Positions 53,469 through 62,425 of a stretch of DNA of 64,000 nucleotides are shown piece after piece (within the stretch, counting starts at the first letter, position 1; every line of letters starts with the position of its first letter). The translations under genes were made by a program, and so were the position numbers. Source of the DNA: Rhodospirillales bacterium (GTDB lineage: Bacteria; Pseudomonadota; Alphaproteobacteria; Micavibrionales; UBA1664); NCBI GenBank assembly GCA_023898805.1, contig CP060260.1:124001-188000 (forward strand), given 5' to 3'. The notes under the pieces were generated by a model that saw only the letters and a list, made by a program, of their open reading frames with translations, was not told the origin of the DNA and made no database searches.

Positions 53469-54326
53469 TCAAAGCCCGATCAAATTACCCCCCCCGCCGA
53501 TTCCGTGCAACCCCCTTGGATTGGGACACACCCCCAGATTTTCGATCCATTCCGGCCGGGAAATCCTGTAACCGATCGGCGGCAAAAGCCTTCGTGACTG
53601 GCCCCGCTCTCCGGTTTCCTTGTTAAAGACGGGGGCGCGCTCCCAAAAAGTTTCAAAAGGCAAGGATCCCACCCCCCATTCCTGCGCGCGGATTTCAGTC
53701 GCGGAAACACATTCATCGAAAATTTTGCGTAACCCGCAATGATGCGTATCCAGCCCGATATAGCCATGCGAAACAGCATCGCCCATGTCATTGGCAACCA
53801 ACCCGCCCATGGACATCGCACGCACGGCCCAGCCCAGTTGCAGGTCAGGGCAATCGATATCGGAATACACGACGAAGCGCGGTTGCCGATCCGCTTCTTG
53901 CGTGTTCATGTGATGCTGTAACACCAGAACACGCGCCAGATCCGCGCGCGAATAAAGATTCCCCGCCCTGCCGCCCGGTATACTTCTGTCTTCTTTATTG
54001 AACAGCCCGTTGCCCGCATAGGTTGGAATTTCACGCAAATTGCGCAAACGCAAATTGTCGTGCACGGACATCGCATGCACGAACGAACCCAGCCAAAACA
54101 ACGTCGCATCGTTCACGAAATCACGGTCATACCACAACGTGAAATCCGCGCTTTTGTAGAGATTGGCGTTGATCACAGCCATATCCACGGCCTCAAGCGG
54201 AATGGCGCAAAGCCCGTCCTTGTTCTTGCGCACACTAAATGGCGTGATCCACAGATAATGCACAGCAACGCCCGCGCCGGCATTTGAGTTCCCAAATGTC
54301 TTGGATAAAGAATCCCCGTGCATCAA
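53469..54326 (-). CDS. GT32-like DXD glycosyltransferase, paralogue A
   Basis: This is one of three tandem divergent paralogues. The order of motifs fits the GT32/large-clostridial-toxin type GT-A fold: VHYLWITPF near the N-terminus, ADFTLWYD (60-67), SRADLARVLVL (from 126, the R..D..R helix) and YSDIDCP with a DxD (Asp156, Asp158), then SHGYIGLD. It has 285 residues, with a C-terminal tail of about 19 residues longer than the paralogues, containing an 8-G run (53488-53495 on the plus strand). There is no signal peptide. It overlaps paralogue B by 4 bases. Sugar and target are unknown. Confidence 0.7.
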   Translation of the reverse strand: MMHGDSLSKTFGNSNAGAGVAVHYLWITPFSVRKNKDGLCAIPLEAVDMAVINANLYKSADFTLWYDRDFVNDATLFWLGSFVHAMSVHDNLRLRNLREIPTYAGNGLFNKEDRSIPGGRAGNLYSRADLARVLVLQHHMNTQEADRQPRFVVYSDIDCPDLQLGWAVRAMSMGGLVANDMGDAVSHGYIGLDTHHCGLRKIFDECVSATEIRAQEWGVGSLPFETFWERAPVFNKETGERGQSRRLLPPIGYRISRPEWIENLGVCPNPRGLHGIGGGGNLIGL

Positions 54327-55150
54327 CTAATCCCCAGTTCCATCAACCTGGGTAACGGATCAAGCCGATGACCGAGAGGCGGCAACAATTTTTTTCTAAC
54401 CTGAATTAACCCGTCAAAGCGACCGTCTGCCCTGAGCGCCTCTACAAACATATTAAAAACGTCGCCACCCAGATATCCGCTGCGTGCATCTTTCAGCGCG
54501 CACACAGCCAGATCAGGAAACCACTTCCGCACCAGCCTATCTCTGGGGTCTAGCCCGATATAAGCGTGCGAAACCCGACCGTGCCCGAAATCGTGCGCGG
54601 CGATGCCATGCATAGCGATTGTTTCCTTGGCCCAGTTCAGATCGACGTCCATGCAGTCCATGTCGGCATAAATGATGAAGGCCCTGTCCTTCGTGTGGCA
54701 CAGACAATGATCCAGCACAAGAATACGCGCGTAATCCGCACGCACATAGACGCTTCCGATACTAGCTCTGGCACTGGACGCAGGTTTTTCCAGTGAAAAA
54801 GTATCCTCGTTTTCATACGCCGGGATGGAATTCAGATCGCATATTCGGATATTGCCGTGCAAACTGCGGTCATACACGAACGACCCGACCCAGAACCGGG
54901 TGTTGTCGTTGATCCTTTTATAATCCAGCCACAGGATGAAATCGGCACTGGGATAGCGATTGGCGTTTTTGACGAACAGATCGACATTCTCAAGCGGTAC
55001 GCCGCAAACCCCCGCCCCGCCAACTGCTACATCGCGCGACAACGACACTTCCGTCAGCCACAGGGCATTGACCAGCCCCCGCCCACCGGCGCCGGACAAC
55101 GGATCGGCGGCAGCGGCAAAACACACACAGGTTTCCGGCTTTTGCGACAT
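54323..55150 (-). CDS. GT32-like DXD glycosyltransferase, paralogue B
   Basis: The middle gene of the trio has 275 residues. Motifs: LVNALWLTEV, ANRYPSADFILWLD (63-76), ICDLNSIPAYENED, SVYVRADYARILVLDHCL (133-150) and YADMDCMD with the DxD pair Asp163/Asp165, then SHAYIGLDP and LLPPLGHRLDPLPRLMELGIS at the C-terminus. The chain reads as a complete GT-A core, so an active enzyme is plausible. It overlaps paralogue A by 4 bases (ATGA), and its start is 47 bases after paralogue C. Confidence 0.72.
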   Translation of the reverse strand: MSQKPETCVCFAAAADPLSGAGGRGLVNALWLTEVSLSRDVAVGGAGVCGVPLENVDLFVKNANRYPSADFILWLDYKRINDNTRFWVGSFVYDRSLHGNIRICDLNSIPAYENEDTFSLEKPASSARASIGSVYVRADYARILVLDHCLCHTKDRAFIIYADMDCMDVDLNWAKETIAMHGIAAHDFGHGRVSHAYIGLDPRDRLVRKWFPDLAVCALKDARSGYLGGDVFNMFVEALRADGRFDGLIQVRKKLLPPLGHRLDPLPRLMELGIS

Positions 55151-55197
55151 GCAGCGACACTAGCACGGCACTAATATTTATGTAAATAAATTAAAGA

Positions 55198-56019
55198 CTA
55201 ACTGATGCCAAGCAATTGCAGATACGGAAGAGCCTCAATATTTTGGCGCATCGGCGGAAGCGCGCGTAATTGTATGCCCCTGCGGTTGATAATGGCGTAG
55301 TGCCCCAAACGGTTCAAAAATCGGCTGAACGCACGGTCACCCAAATCACCTTTTTGGGCCGCCTTGATAGTTTCATCGCACAGCAACGGAAAAAGCATAC
55401 CGACATCCCGCCGCGAAGGCGAAAGCGCAATATAGCCGTGCGACGTAATCCAGAAAAAGCGCCCCAGACTATTGATCGCGACTCCGTGCTGCTGCACGAC
55501 CCGCCCGGCTTCAGCAAGCTTCAAATCCGGGCAATCTATATCGGAATAAAGGATAAACGGTCTGTCCCTGTTCTGCTTAAGACAGTGATCAAGCACCAAT
55601 ATGCGCGCGCAGTCGGCGCGCACATAAACGCTGCCCGCACCGGAACGGTTTTTTCCCTTGTGGTCTGTATTTTTGAACAAATCCTCGCCGCTATAAGCCG
55701 GAATGGCATTGAGGTCGCACAAGATGACGTTTCGGTGATCGCTGCATTGATAGATATAGGATGCGACCCAGAACCGGCTGAGATCGTCGAGCAACCTGTT
55801 ATCCAGCCACAGGATGAAATCCGCATCCGGATACCGGTTTGCATTTTCGATGGCGCGATGGACATGCTGCAACGGAACCGTGCACATATTTTCCCGCGTT
55901 TCCGAATCCTGTGCCGGAAGCTCGGAGATCCAGACGTAATTCACCAAGGGCCGCGCGGGGATCGCCCCGACGAACGCTTGGGGACGAAAGGAATCTTGCG
56001 TGACCTGGCTGAGCCGCAT
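55198..56019 (-). CDS. GT32-like DXD glycosyltransferase, paralogue C
   Basis: The first gene of the trio has 273 residues. Motifs: LVNYVWISELP, ANRYPDADFILWLD (60-73), LCDLNAIPAYSGEDLF, SVYVRADCARILVLDHCL (130-147) and YSDIDCPDL with the DxD pair Asp160/Asp162, then SHGYIALSP; the C-terminus is LPPMRQNIEALPYLQLLGIS. Moderate identity to B and lower identity to A indicates old duplication. The tig terminator (56066-56094) lies just upstream, so the trio has its own promoter, probably in 56020-56065, which is A+T-rich. Confidence 0.72.
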   Translation of the reverse strand: MRLSQVTQDSFRPQAFVGAIPARPLVNYVWISELPAQDSETRENMCTVPLQHVHRAIENANRYPDADFILWLDNRLLDDLSRFWVASYIYQCSDHRNVILCDLNAIPAYSGEDLFKNTDHKGKNRSGAGSVYVRADCARILVLDHCLKQNRDRPFILYSDIDCPDLKLAEAGRVVQQHGVAINSLGRFFWITSHGYIALSPSRRDVGMLFPLLCDETIKAAQKGDLGDRAFSRFLNRLGHYAIINRRGIQLRALPPMRQNIEALPYLQLLGIS

Positions 56020-56065
56020 GCAAAGGGTATAAACGGAAAATATTGTTCTGTAAAATATTCCGGGT

Positions 56066-56094
56066 AAGAAAAACGGCCCGCTTCCCGGGCCGTT
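56066..56094 (-). terminator. Terminator of tig
   Basis: The stem aacggccc (56072-56079) with gggccgtt (56087-56094) is followed on the minus strand by TTTTTCTT. It begins 21 bases after the tig stop, separating tig from the GT32-like trio. Confidence 0.8.
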
Positions 56095-56115
56095 CTTGAA
56101 ATATCGCCAGATTCC

Positions 56116-57483
56116 CTATTTTTTCGCTTTTTTCGCCGGTTTTTTCTTTTCCGTCTTGGCGTCGCCTTCATCCGCGTCGTCGTCGCGGGTCAGTTCGTCC
56201 AGCGCGACTTCCTTGTCCTTGATCTCGGCCAGTTCGAGGATGAAATCCACGACCTTGTCCTCGAAGATCGGCGCGCGCAGGGAATCGACCATCTGCTGGT
56301 TCTTGCGGAACATCTCGAACACCTGCGCTTCCTGACCGGGGAAACGGCGGGCCTGATCCATCACCGCGCGGTGCAGGTCTTGATCCGACACCTGGATGTT
56401 GTTGGCCTGCCCGACCTCGGACAGGATCAACCCCAGACGCACGCGGCGCGCGGCGATGTCCTTCAGCTCGGACGTCTCGTCGTCGTTCAGCGGCTCGCCC
56501 TCGCCCTTGTATTTTTTCTCTTGCTCGATCTGGTCGAGGCACACCTTGTACTCCGCCTCCACCATGCCTTCCGGCAGCGGGAAATCGTGGCTTTCGTCCA
56601 AAAGGTCGAACAGCGCGCGCTTCACTTTTTGGCGGCTGTACTGGACGTATTCGGATTCCATCTGGTCGCGCACGGCCTTTTTCAGGGCGTTCAGGTCCTC
56701 GATGCCCAGCGTCTTGGCGAAATCGTCGTTGATCTCCGGCGCCTCCGGCTCGCGGATCTCGTGCAGCTTGACCGCGAACTGCGCCTTCTTGCCCGCCAGG
56801 TCCGCCGCGCCGTAATCGGCGGGGAACGTAACGTTCACGGTGACTTCGTCGCCCGGCTTCGCACCGGCCAGCTGGTCCTCGAACCCGGCGATGAACGAAT
56901 TGGACCCAAGCTCAAGATGATACCCGACCGACGACATGCCGGGCTTGGTCGTACCGTCTTCCAGCTTGCCGGAATAATCGATGACCACGATGTCGCCGTT
57001 TTTGGCGGCGCGCGGCGTTTCGACCTTTTTGGTCTGGCGGTTGTTTTTCGCGATGCGGCTGAGCGCGTCTTCGATCGACTCGTCGGACACCTTGGCGACC
57101 GGGCGCTCCAGCTTGATCGACTTGACGTCCATGACCGTGAAATCCGGCAGCACTTCGATCGACACGGTGAATTCCAGATCCTTGCCCTTGGCGAAAGAGT
57201 CGATATTGACCGCGGGCTGCGAGGCGGGACGCACCTTGTTGTCGCGCAGCGCGTTCGTGGTCCCGTCGTTGACGGCCTTTTCCACCACTTCACCCATTAC
57301 GGCCTCGCCGTAACGCTGCTCAAGAATGTTTTGCGGGGTCTTGCCGGGACGAAAACCGGGCACCCGAACGGTCTTGCCGACTTCGGCCAGACGCGTCTTG
57401 GACATCTGCGCAAGCTCGGTCGCGGGGACCGTGACCTTGTATTCGCGTTTCAAACCTTCTTTTTTAACTTCAACTGCTTGCAT
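56116..57483 (-). CDS. tig: Trigger factor
   Basis: This is a ribosome-associated chaperone and peptidyl-prolyl isomerase. The start MQAVEVKKEGLKREYKVTVPATEL is at the conserved N-terminus; the open frame upstream runs into tRNA-Leu and is not used. The ribosome-binding motif is VRVPGFRPGKTP, and the FKBP-type domain (about 165-245) has GDIVVIDYSGKLEDG. The tail is Lys-rich. It has 455 residues. It is followed by a terminator rather than by clpP. Confidence 0.97.
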   Translation of the reverse strand: MQAVEVKKEGLKREYKVTVPATELAQMSKTRLAEVGKTVRVPGFRPGKTPQNILEQRYGEAVMGEVVEKAVNDGTTNALRDNKVRPASQPAVNIDSFAKGKDLEFTVSIEVLPDFTVMDVKSIKLERPVAKVSDESIEDALSRIAKNNRQTKKVETPRAAKNGDIVVIDYSGKLEDGTTKPGMSSVGYHLELGSNSFIAGFEDQLAGAKPGDEVTVNVTFPADYGAADLAGKKAQFAVKLHEIREPEAPEINDDFAKTLGIEDLNALKKAVRDQMESEYVQYSRQKVKRALFDLLDESHDFPLPEGMVEAEYKVCLDQIEQEKKYKGEGEPLNDDETSELKDIAARRVRLGLILSEVGQANNIQVSDQDLHRAVMDQARRFPGQEAQVFEMFRKNQQMVDSLRAPIFEDKVVDFILELAEIKDKEVALDELTRDDDADEGDAKTEKKKPAKKAKK

Positions 57484-57514
57484 GACTTTCTTAATCCTGT
57501 TTATAAACTGTTTA

Positions 57515-57598
57515 TGGTGCGGGTGGAGGGACTTGAACCCCCACGACAAAGTCACAGGAACCTAAATCCTGCGCGTCTACCAGTTTCGCCACACCCGC
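57515..57598 (-). tRNA. tRNA-Leu (UAG)
   Basis: An 84-base class II tRNA reads on the minus strand. The acceptor is GCGGGTG/CACCCGC, the discriminator is A, and CCA is encoded. The anticodon stem-loop CAGGA-TTTAGGT-TCCTG gives UAG. The long variable arm (TGACTTTGTCG region) is typical of Leu. It lies 31 bases upstream of tig on the same strand. Confidence 0.96.
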
Positions 57599-57680
57599 CC
57601 GGCTGCCCGCGTTTTTCGCCCGCGAAAAGACCAGAAATTGGCCCCGGACGCAAGGGCTTTCCGCAAGCCCGGCTATAGAC

Positions 57681-58412
57681 TTAACTATAAAGAACCTTCG
57701 GGTAAGCCGCCGACACGATTTTATGTACGCAGTCGGCGTGGTGATCGATGACGCTCCGCCCCCGCTCCTTGGAAGTGTCCTGGCCGGTCAGATACGCAAG
57801 TACCTCGTGGACCGTCCTGTAATCGCCTTTATGAAGATGGTCCAGCAAACGGGACAACCCATCCGCGTCGAGTACGATTTCCGCGCCCTGCGGAACGGGA
57901 AAACGCGACCAACCGGCGGTGATCAGTCCTTCGGCCTTGCGGACATGCCATTCCGTCCGCGTCGTCGCCCCCGCCATCAGCTTGGCAACAGAATCCCTTG
58001 CCAAATCGAGCTGATAATATGCCCGCGCCGCACGTTGAAATTCAATGACCGCATCCTTTAACGGTCCGGCGCTCAGGGTTGCGCCACACATGGCGACCGC
58101 ACGCATCCGCGCGTTGAATCTCCGGGAAACCATTCCCGCCCGATATCTTTTGCCCAACCCAAAGGCGGACGCAACGCTCAGCAAGAGTTTCTGGCGCGAA
58201 CCCATCGATTCGCGCGGCATCCGCTCATAATGCAATTCGATGCCACTGCCGGAAAGTGTGACCGCACCATCCAGATGCTGGCTGGTGATCGCACTGGCGG
58301 CAGCGCTGACCGCGTAATTGACGCCCCAGAATTTGCGCGCGCGGCGCCTGGCGAAAAAACCCAGCTTTTTGGGTTCGGAATCCACGACACTACGAACATC
58401 AACGGCAACCAT
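57681..58412 (-). CDS. Hypothetical protein, 243 aa
   Basis: This uncharacterised protein has a basic N-terminal region (KKLGFFARRRARKFWGVNYAVS), a helical middle (KDAVIEFQRAARAYYQLDLARDSVAKLM) and LDADGLSRLLDHLHKGDYRTVHEVLAYL near the end. There is no signal peptide or family motif. It lies upstream of tRNA-Leu with an 82-base gap; an A+T-rich gap of 73 bases separates it from the nnrD-like gene upstream. Confidence 0.65.
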   Translation of the reverse strand: MVAVDVRSVVDSEPKKLGFFARRRARKFWGVNYAVSAAASAITSQHLDGAVTLSGSGIELHYERMPRESMGSRQKLLLSVASAFGLGKRYRAGMVSRRFNARMRAVAMCGATLSAGPLKDAVIEFQRAARAYYQLDLARDSVAKLMAGATTRTEWHVRKAEGLITAGWSRFPVPQGAEIVLDADGLSRLLDHLHKGDYRTVHEVLAYLTGQDTSKERGRSVIDHHADCVHKIVSAAYPKVLYS

Positions 58413-58485
58413 TTACAAACTTTCCACTGTCAAAATTTTTCATAAAATACAGACGACACGCCACAACGGCAACAAAAAAACCTGA

Positions 58486-59280
58486 CTACACAAACAGGCT
58501 TTTCAATACATGCGGCAACATATCCGGAATATCGCTGGCAACAAGACCGGGGCCGAATTGCAAACCAGCCTCGCCGTGCATCCACACGCCGGCGCACGCG
58601 GCCTTGAAACTGGGCATCCCCTGCGCCATCAGCCCGGCAATGATTCCCGCCAGCGCGTCACCCGTACCGGCGCTGGCCAGATACGGGCTGGCATGGCGAT
58701 TTTCCACGCCGTCCTCGCCATCGGCGATGATGGTGTCGGCCCCCTTCAGCACGACGACGCAACCGACGCGGCGCGCGGCCTCCTGTGCCGTGCAATCGCC
58801 GAACAGCCGCGCAAATTCTCCCGCATGGGGCGTCAGGACATCGTCGGGGCGCAACAGCGCCAGCCCCTCCGCCCGTGCGTTCAGCGCGATCAACCCGTCG
58901 GCATCCAGCACCAGACGCTGATCCCCCCGCGCCTTAAGCCAGTCGATGACCGCATCGGCATCCGCGCCGAAACCGGGCCCTAGCACCAAAGCGCGTCGCC
59001 GCGCATCCGCCAGATGCGAACGCCGGTCATGCGCGATTTCATCCTCGACCATGATATGCGCGGGCGCGGCGGTACGGTAAACATCCCCAACGCCTTGCGG
59101 CGCGACGATGGTGACCAGCCCGGCCCCCGCGCGCGCGGCACAGACACCGGCCAGCCGTGCCGCGCCTGTCAGTTTGGCGCCGCCCACGACGATGCAGTGC
59201 CCGCGATCGTATTTATGCCCGTCGACCCGCGGCCGTGGGAGTAGATCCTTCCACAAATCAGGGGCGTTCATCTGCATCAT
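58486..59280 (-). CDS. nnrD: ADP-dependent (S)-NAD(P)H-hydrate dehydratase
   Basis: This repair enzyme converts hydrated NAD(P)H back to NAD(P)H. The ribokinase-like fold shows HCIVVGGAKLTGAARLAG, VLGPGFG, LDADGLIAL, LTPHAGEFARLFG, VVLKGADTII and SAGTGDALAGIIAGLMAQG. It has about 264 residues. Only the dehydratase domain is present, not the NnrE epimerase fused in many bacteria. MMQMNAPDLWKDLLPRP is taken as start because the frame upstream runs into tRNA-His; no good ribosome site is seen. Confidence 0.9.
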   Translation of the reverse strand: MMQMNAPDLWKDLLPRPRVDGHKYDRGHCIVVGGAKLTGAARLAGVCAARAGAGLVTIVAPQGVGDVYRTAAPAHIMVEDEIAHDRRSHLADARRRALVLGPGFGADADAVIDWLKARGDQRLVLDADGLIALNARAEGLALLRPDDVLTPHAGEFARLFGDCTAQEAARRVGCVVVLKGADTIIADGEDGVENRHASPYLASAGTGDALAGIIAGLMAQGMPSFKAACAGVWMHGEAGLQFGPGLVASDIPDMLPHVLKSLFV

Positions 59281-59382
59281 GCGCAAATAATTACCGCGAT
59301 TTTGCGATCCTGACAGCATGAATTTTTTTGCCGCGCGAGTAGCGACAAAAATATATGAAAACATATGGTTGGAAACAAAAAA

Positions 59383-59459
59383 TGGGGCGACCGACGGGGC
59401 TTGAACCCGCGACAACCGGTACCACAAACCGGTGCTCTACCAACTGAGCTACGGTCGCC
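59383..59459 (-). tRNA. tRNA-His (GUG)
   Basis: A 77-base cloverleaf reads on the minus strand, with the extra G-1 (opposite the discriminator C73) that marks tRNA-His. The acceptor is GCGACCG/CGGTCGC and CCA is encoded. The anticodon loop TTGTGGT gives GUG. Confidence 0.96.
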
Positions 59460-59700
59460 ACATATCCAGAAGAACGGACGTCGATGCTATACGCGCTAAG
59501 CCTCTAAATCGTCAAGATTACTTAGCAAACATTCAAATCCACCCAAATTTAAATAGGTGCTATGCGTTTAGCGCATAGATCGGTTTGCGCATTTGCCGCT
59601 TGCGACAACCCGTCACGCTGGCCCAAAGTGCATTTTTTGCGAACAATGCCTGCTGTCTTCTTCCATCCAACCAAAGTCCGTAAAAGAGGGACCGTCCTAA

Positions 59701-61131
59701 ATGTCTGATATTTTTTCCAAGGCCAAAACCCCGTCCGCCGTGGCCAAGGTGCTGCGCGACAACGATGTGCAGTTCGTCGATTTCTGGCTGACCGATCCGC
59801 GCGGCAAGACCCACCACATCACTCAGGACATTGTGACAGTGGACGAAGACATGCTGGCCAACGGCATTTTCATGGACGGGTCGTCCATCGCCGGTTGGAA
59901 GGAGATTCATCAATCCGACATGCTGCTTAAACCCGATATGGCCAAGGTTACGCTCGACCCGTTCACGGCCCAGAAAACCGCGATCATATTTTGCGACGTG
60001 CTGGAGCCGGATTCCAAAAAACCCTACAACCGCGACCCGCGCTCGATCGCCAAGGCGGCCGAGGCTTATCTGAAAAAATCCGGCAAGGCCGATACGGCCT
60101 ATTTCGGGCCCGAGGCGGAATTCTTCGTGTTCGAGGACGTAAAATTCAACTCATCGCCCTACGAACAATCCTACGCCCTTAACCACACCGAACTGCCGAC
60201 AAACTCGAATGCCAGCTTCGCCGACGGCAATCTTGGCCACCGTCCGCGCATTAAAGGCGGCTATTTCCCGACTGCGCCGGTCGATTCTTGTCAGGATCTG
60301 CGCTCCGACATGCTCGCGGCCCTCAAGGCGATGGGCGTACCGGTCGAAAAGCACCACCACGAGGTCGCCTCGGCCCAGCACGAACTCGGCATCAAGTTTT
60401 CAACTCTGGTCGACTGCGCCGACAACATGCAGCTGTATAAATTCGGCGTGCTCAACACCGCCCATGCCTATGGCCAGACGGCGACCTTCATGCCCAAGCC
60501 GGTCTTTGGTGACAATGGTTCGGGCATGCACTGCCACCAGTCGCTGTTCAAGGGCAAGGATCCGCTGTTCGCGGGCAAGGGCTATGCCGGGCTTTCCGAC
60601 ACTGCCCTGTATTACATCGGCGGCATCATCAAGCACGCAAAAGCCATCAACGCCTTCACCAACCCCACCACCAACTCGTACAAGCGTCTTGTGCCGGGGT
60701 ACGAGGCGCCGGTGCTGCTTGCCTATTCCGGCCGCAACCGTTCGGCGTCGTGCCGTATTCCATACTCGGAAGGCCCCAAGGCGAAACGCGTCGAAGTCCG
60801 CTTTCCCGACCCCACCGCCAACCCGTATCTCGGCTTTGCCGCGATGCTGATGGCGGGTCTGGACGGCATTAAAAATAAAATCCATCCGGGCGACCCGATG
60901 GATAAAAACCTTTACCACCTGCCGGAAAAGGAACTCGCGAAGATACCGACCGTGTGCGGTTCGCTGCGCGAGGCGCTGATGGCGCTCAAGGCCGATCACA
61001 AATTCCTGCTTGAAGGCGGCGTGTTCACCGAGGACATGATCGACGGCTACATCGAACTCAAGATGGAGGAAGTGCTGCGTTTCGAAACCACGCCGCACCC
61101 GATCGAGTTTGAAATGTATTACTCCTCCTGA
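59701..61131 (+). CDS. glnA: Glutamine synthetase, type I
   Basis: It makes glutamine from glutamate and ammonia with ATP. It has 476 residues. It has FMDGSSIAGWKEIHQSDM, GPEAEFFVFEDVKF, NGSGMHCHQSLF, NRSASCRIP and the adenylylation loop KNLYHLPEKELAKIP with Tyr405, so GlnE-type adenylylation is expected. No glnB lies upstream. The 241-base leader (59460-59700) includes a ctatgcg-tttag-cgcatag dyad at 59560-59578, of unknown role. A strong terminator follows. Confidence 0.97.
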   Translation: MSDIFSKAKTPSAVAKVLRDNDVQFVDFWLTDPRGKTHHITQDIVTVDEDMLANGIFMDGSSIAGWKEIHQSDMLLKPDMAKVTLDPFTAQKTAIIFCDVLEPDSKKPYNRDPRSIAKAAEAYLKKSGKADTAYFGPEAEFFVFEDVKFNSSPYEQSYALNHTELPTNSNASFADGNLGHRPRIKGGYFPTAPVDSCQDLRSDMLAALKAMGVPVEKHHHEVASAQHELGIKFSTLVDCADNMQLYKFGVLNTAHAYGQTATFMPKPVFGDNGSGMHCHQSLFKGKDPLFAGKGYAGLSDTALYYIGGIIKHAKAINAFTNPTTNSYKRLVPGYEAPVLLAYSGRNRSASCRIPYSEGPKAKRVEVRFPDPTANPYLGFAAMLMAGLDGIKNKIHPGDPMDKNLYHLPEKELAKIPTVCGSLREALMALKADHKFLLEGGVFTEDMIDGYIELKMEEVLRFETTPHPIEFEMYYSS

Positions 61132-61153
61132 GGCCCATCCCCTCAGCCAACTG

Positions 61154-61181
61154 GGCGGCCCCTTACCGGGCCGCCTTTTTT
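61154..61181 (+). terminator. Terminator of glnA
   Basis: The 8-bp GC-rich stem ggcggccc (61154-61161) with gggccgcc (61168-61175), 6-base loop, is followed directly by TTTTTT (61176-61181). It starts 22 bases after the glnA stop. Confidence 0.92.
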
Positions 61182-61214
61182 ATCGCCGCCCGCAACGTCA
61201 GGATCGATTTAACG

Positions 61215-62360
61215 TCACTGGATCGATTTCAGGACCATCGCAAAGGCGCGCGTATTCACCGACCATTGATACAGGTCCAGCGTCCGCGACGGCGTCAGCA
61301 ATTCAGCGACATATGTCTTCGGGTTCGCACCCGCGCTGCGGAACACTGCGATCCATAATTCTTGCGTCACCGGGGCCTTGGCGTCGGTCTGATAGTCGGT
61401 CAGTTTGCGGCGCAGGTTATAGACATCCATGACCGCGAAATCGACAGGAATGTTCAGATCCGGCTTCAGATTTTCCACCGCACTACCAAGATCGTACCCC
61501 TGCGCCTCGTATGACTGGCGGATGTCGCGCAACATCGCCGGCACATCAACCGAAAACCGGTTGGGGTCGCTTTCATCCTTGAGCGAACGCGACGAAATGA
61601 CGTTCAATGTGATGCGCCCAGATTCGACGCCTGTGTCATCACGGGATTGAAGCTGAACCGATACCCTGTTGTCGCCCTGCGCCTGTTCGCCGACAAAACG
61701 CCACGACGCGGGATAAAAGAATTTCAGCGATTCAAAATACACGCGCTCGGTACGCTTTTCGATCTGCGTGTCCGAATTTTTCAAAAATCTAAAACTGCCG
61801 ATCGCAAAAGTTTGCGCATCCTTATACGCATCCCATGCCGCAGTCGGAAGGGCATATTCGGCAAGCAGGTAATAGGTCCCCATCACGCGCATCAGGGCAC
61901 GCACGGTGTAACTGTCACCCTTGTCGTTCAGCACGGTGTACAGCGCCTCGACGTTGCGATCGTCGATCTCGCGGATCGAACGCAGCAGATATCCCTTTTT
62001 AAGCGCATAGGCGACCAGTTCCATGCGCGCCGAATTCTCGCGCGGCATGGCGATGCGCTTGTACGAAAAATAGGGCCGTACATCGCCCATCGCCGGACCG
62101 TCGAAACGCGCGATCTCACCGAAATCCTGCCCCAACGACATGCGTTCCATCCAGGTGCGCGGCAACGCCACCTGAAAACCGGCATCCGGAATGGTTGGGA
62201 ATTCCTTGGTTGCCGTGTCGGTCGACGCGGCATAAGTGGTCAGGTTGAAACTTTTATCCAGCTCGGGCATGGGCAACAAAGCCTGCGCGCGCGCGCGCGG
62301 CACCGCAACGGCCAGCGCCAGCGCCATCATCACCCATAATCCTGTCACACGTAAAAACAC
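61215..62360 (-). CDS. Exported protein of unknown function
   Basis: This predicted periplasmic or outer-membrane-associated protein has about 381 residues. A GTG at 62360 is preferred as start: AAGGGA precedes it by 6 bases, and it gives a signal peptide (FLRVTGLWVMMALALAVAVP) cut near ARA-QA. A GTG at 62408 is also in frame but lies only 17 bases from the parE start. The mature part has two related-looking halves, with FPTIPDAGFQVALPRTWME and FESLKFFYPASWRFV at similar places. No family is recognised. It converges on glnA and is divergent from parE. Confidence 0.75.
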   Translation of the reverse strand: MFLRVTGLWVMMALALAVAVPRARAQALLPMPELDKSFNLTTYAASTDTATKEFPTIPDAGFQVALPRTWMERMSLGQDFGEIARFDGPAMGDVRPYFSYKRIAMPRENSARMELVAYALKKGYLLRSIREIDDRNVEALYTVLNDKGDSYTVRALMRVMGTYYLLAEYALPTAAWDAYKDAQTFAIGSFRFLKNSDTQIEKRTERVYFESLKFFYPASWRFVGEQAQGDNRVSVQLQSRDDTGVESGRITLNVISSRSLKDESDPNRFSVDVPAMLRDIRQSYEAQGYDLGSAVENLKPDLNIPVDFAVMDVYNLRRKLTDYQTDAKAPVTQELWIAVFRSAGANPKTYVAELLTPSRTLDLYQWSVNTRAFAMVLKSIQ

Positions 62361-62425
62361 GAGGTTTCCCTTGCCTTTCCTGTCCGAAACTGAGTATGAG
62401 TGTGTCACAGGACTATGGCAAGACT

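Noticed and set aside
59600..59650. Sigma-54 promoter before glnA
   Set aside because: TGGCCCAAAGTGC has 8 rather than 10 bases between the GG and GC elements, so it does not fit the -24/-12 spacing.
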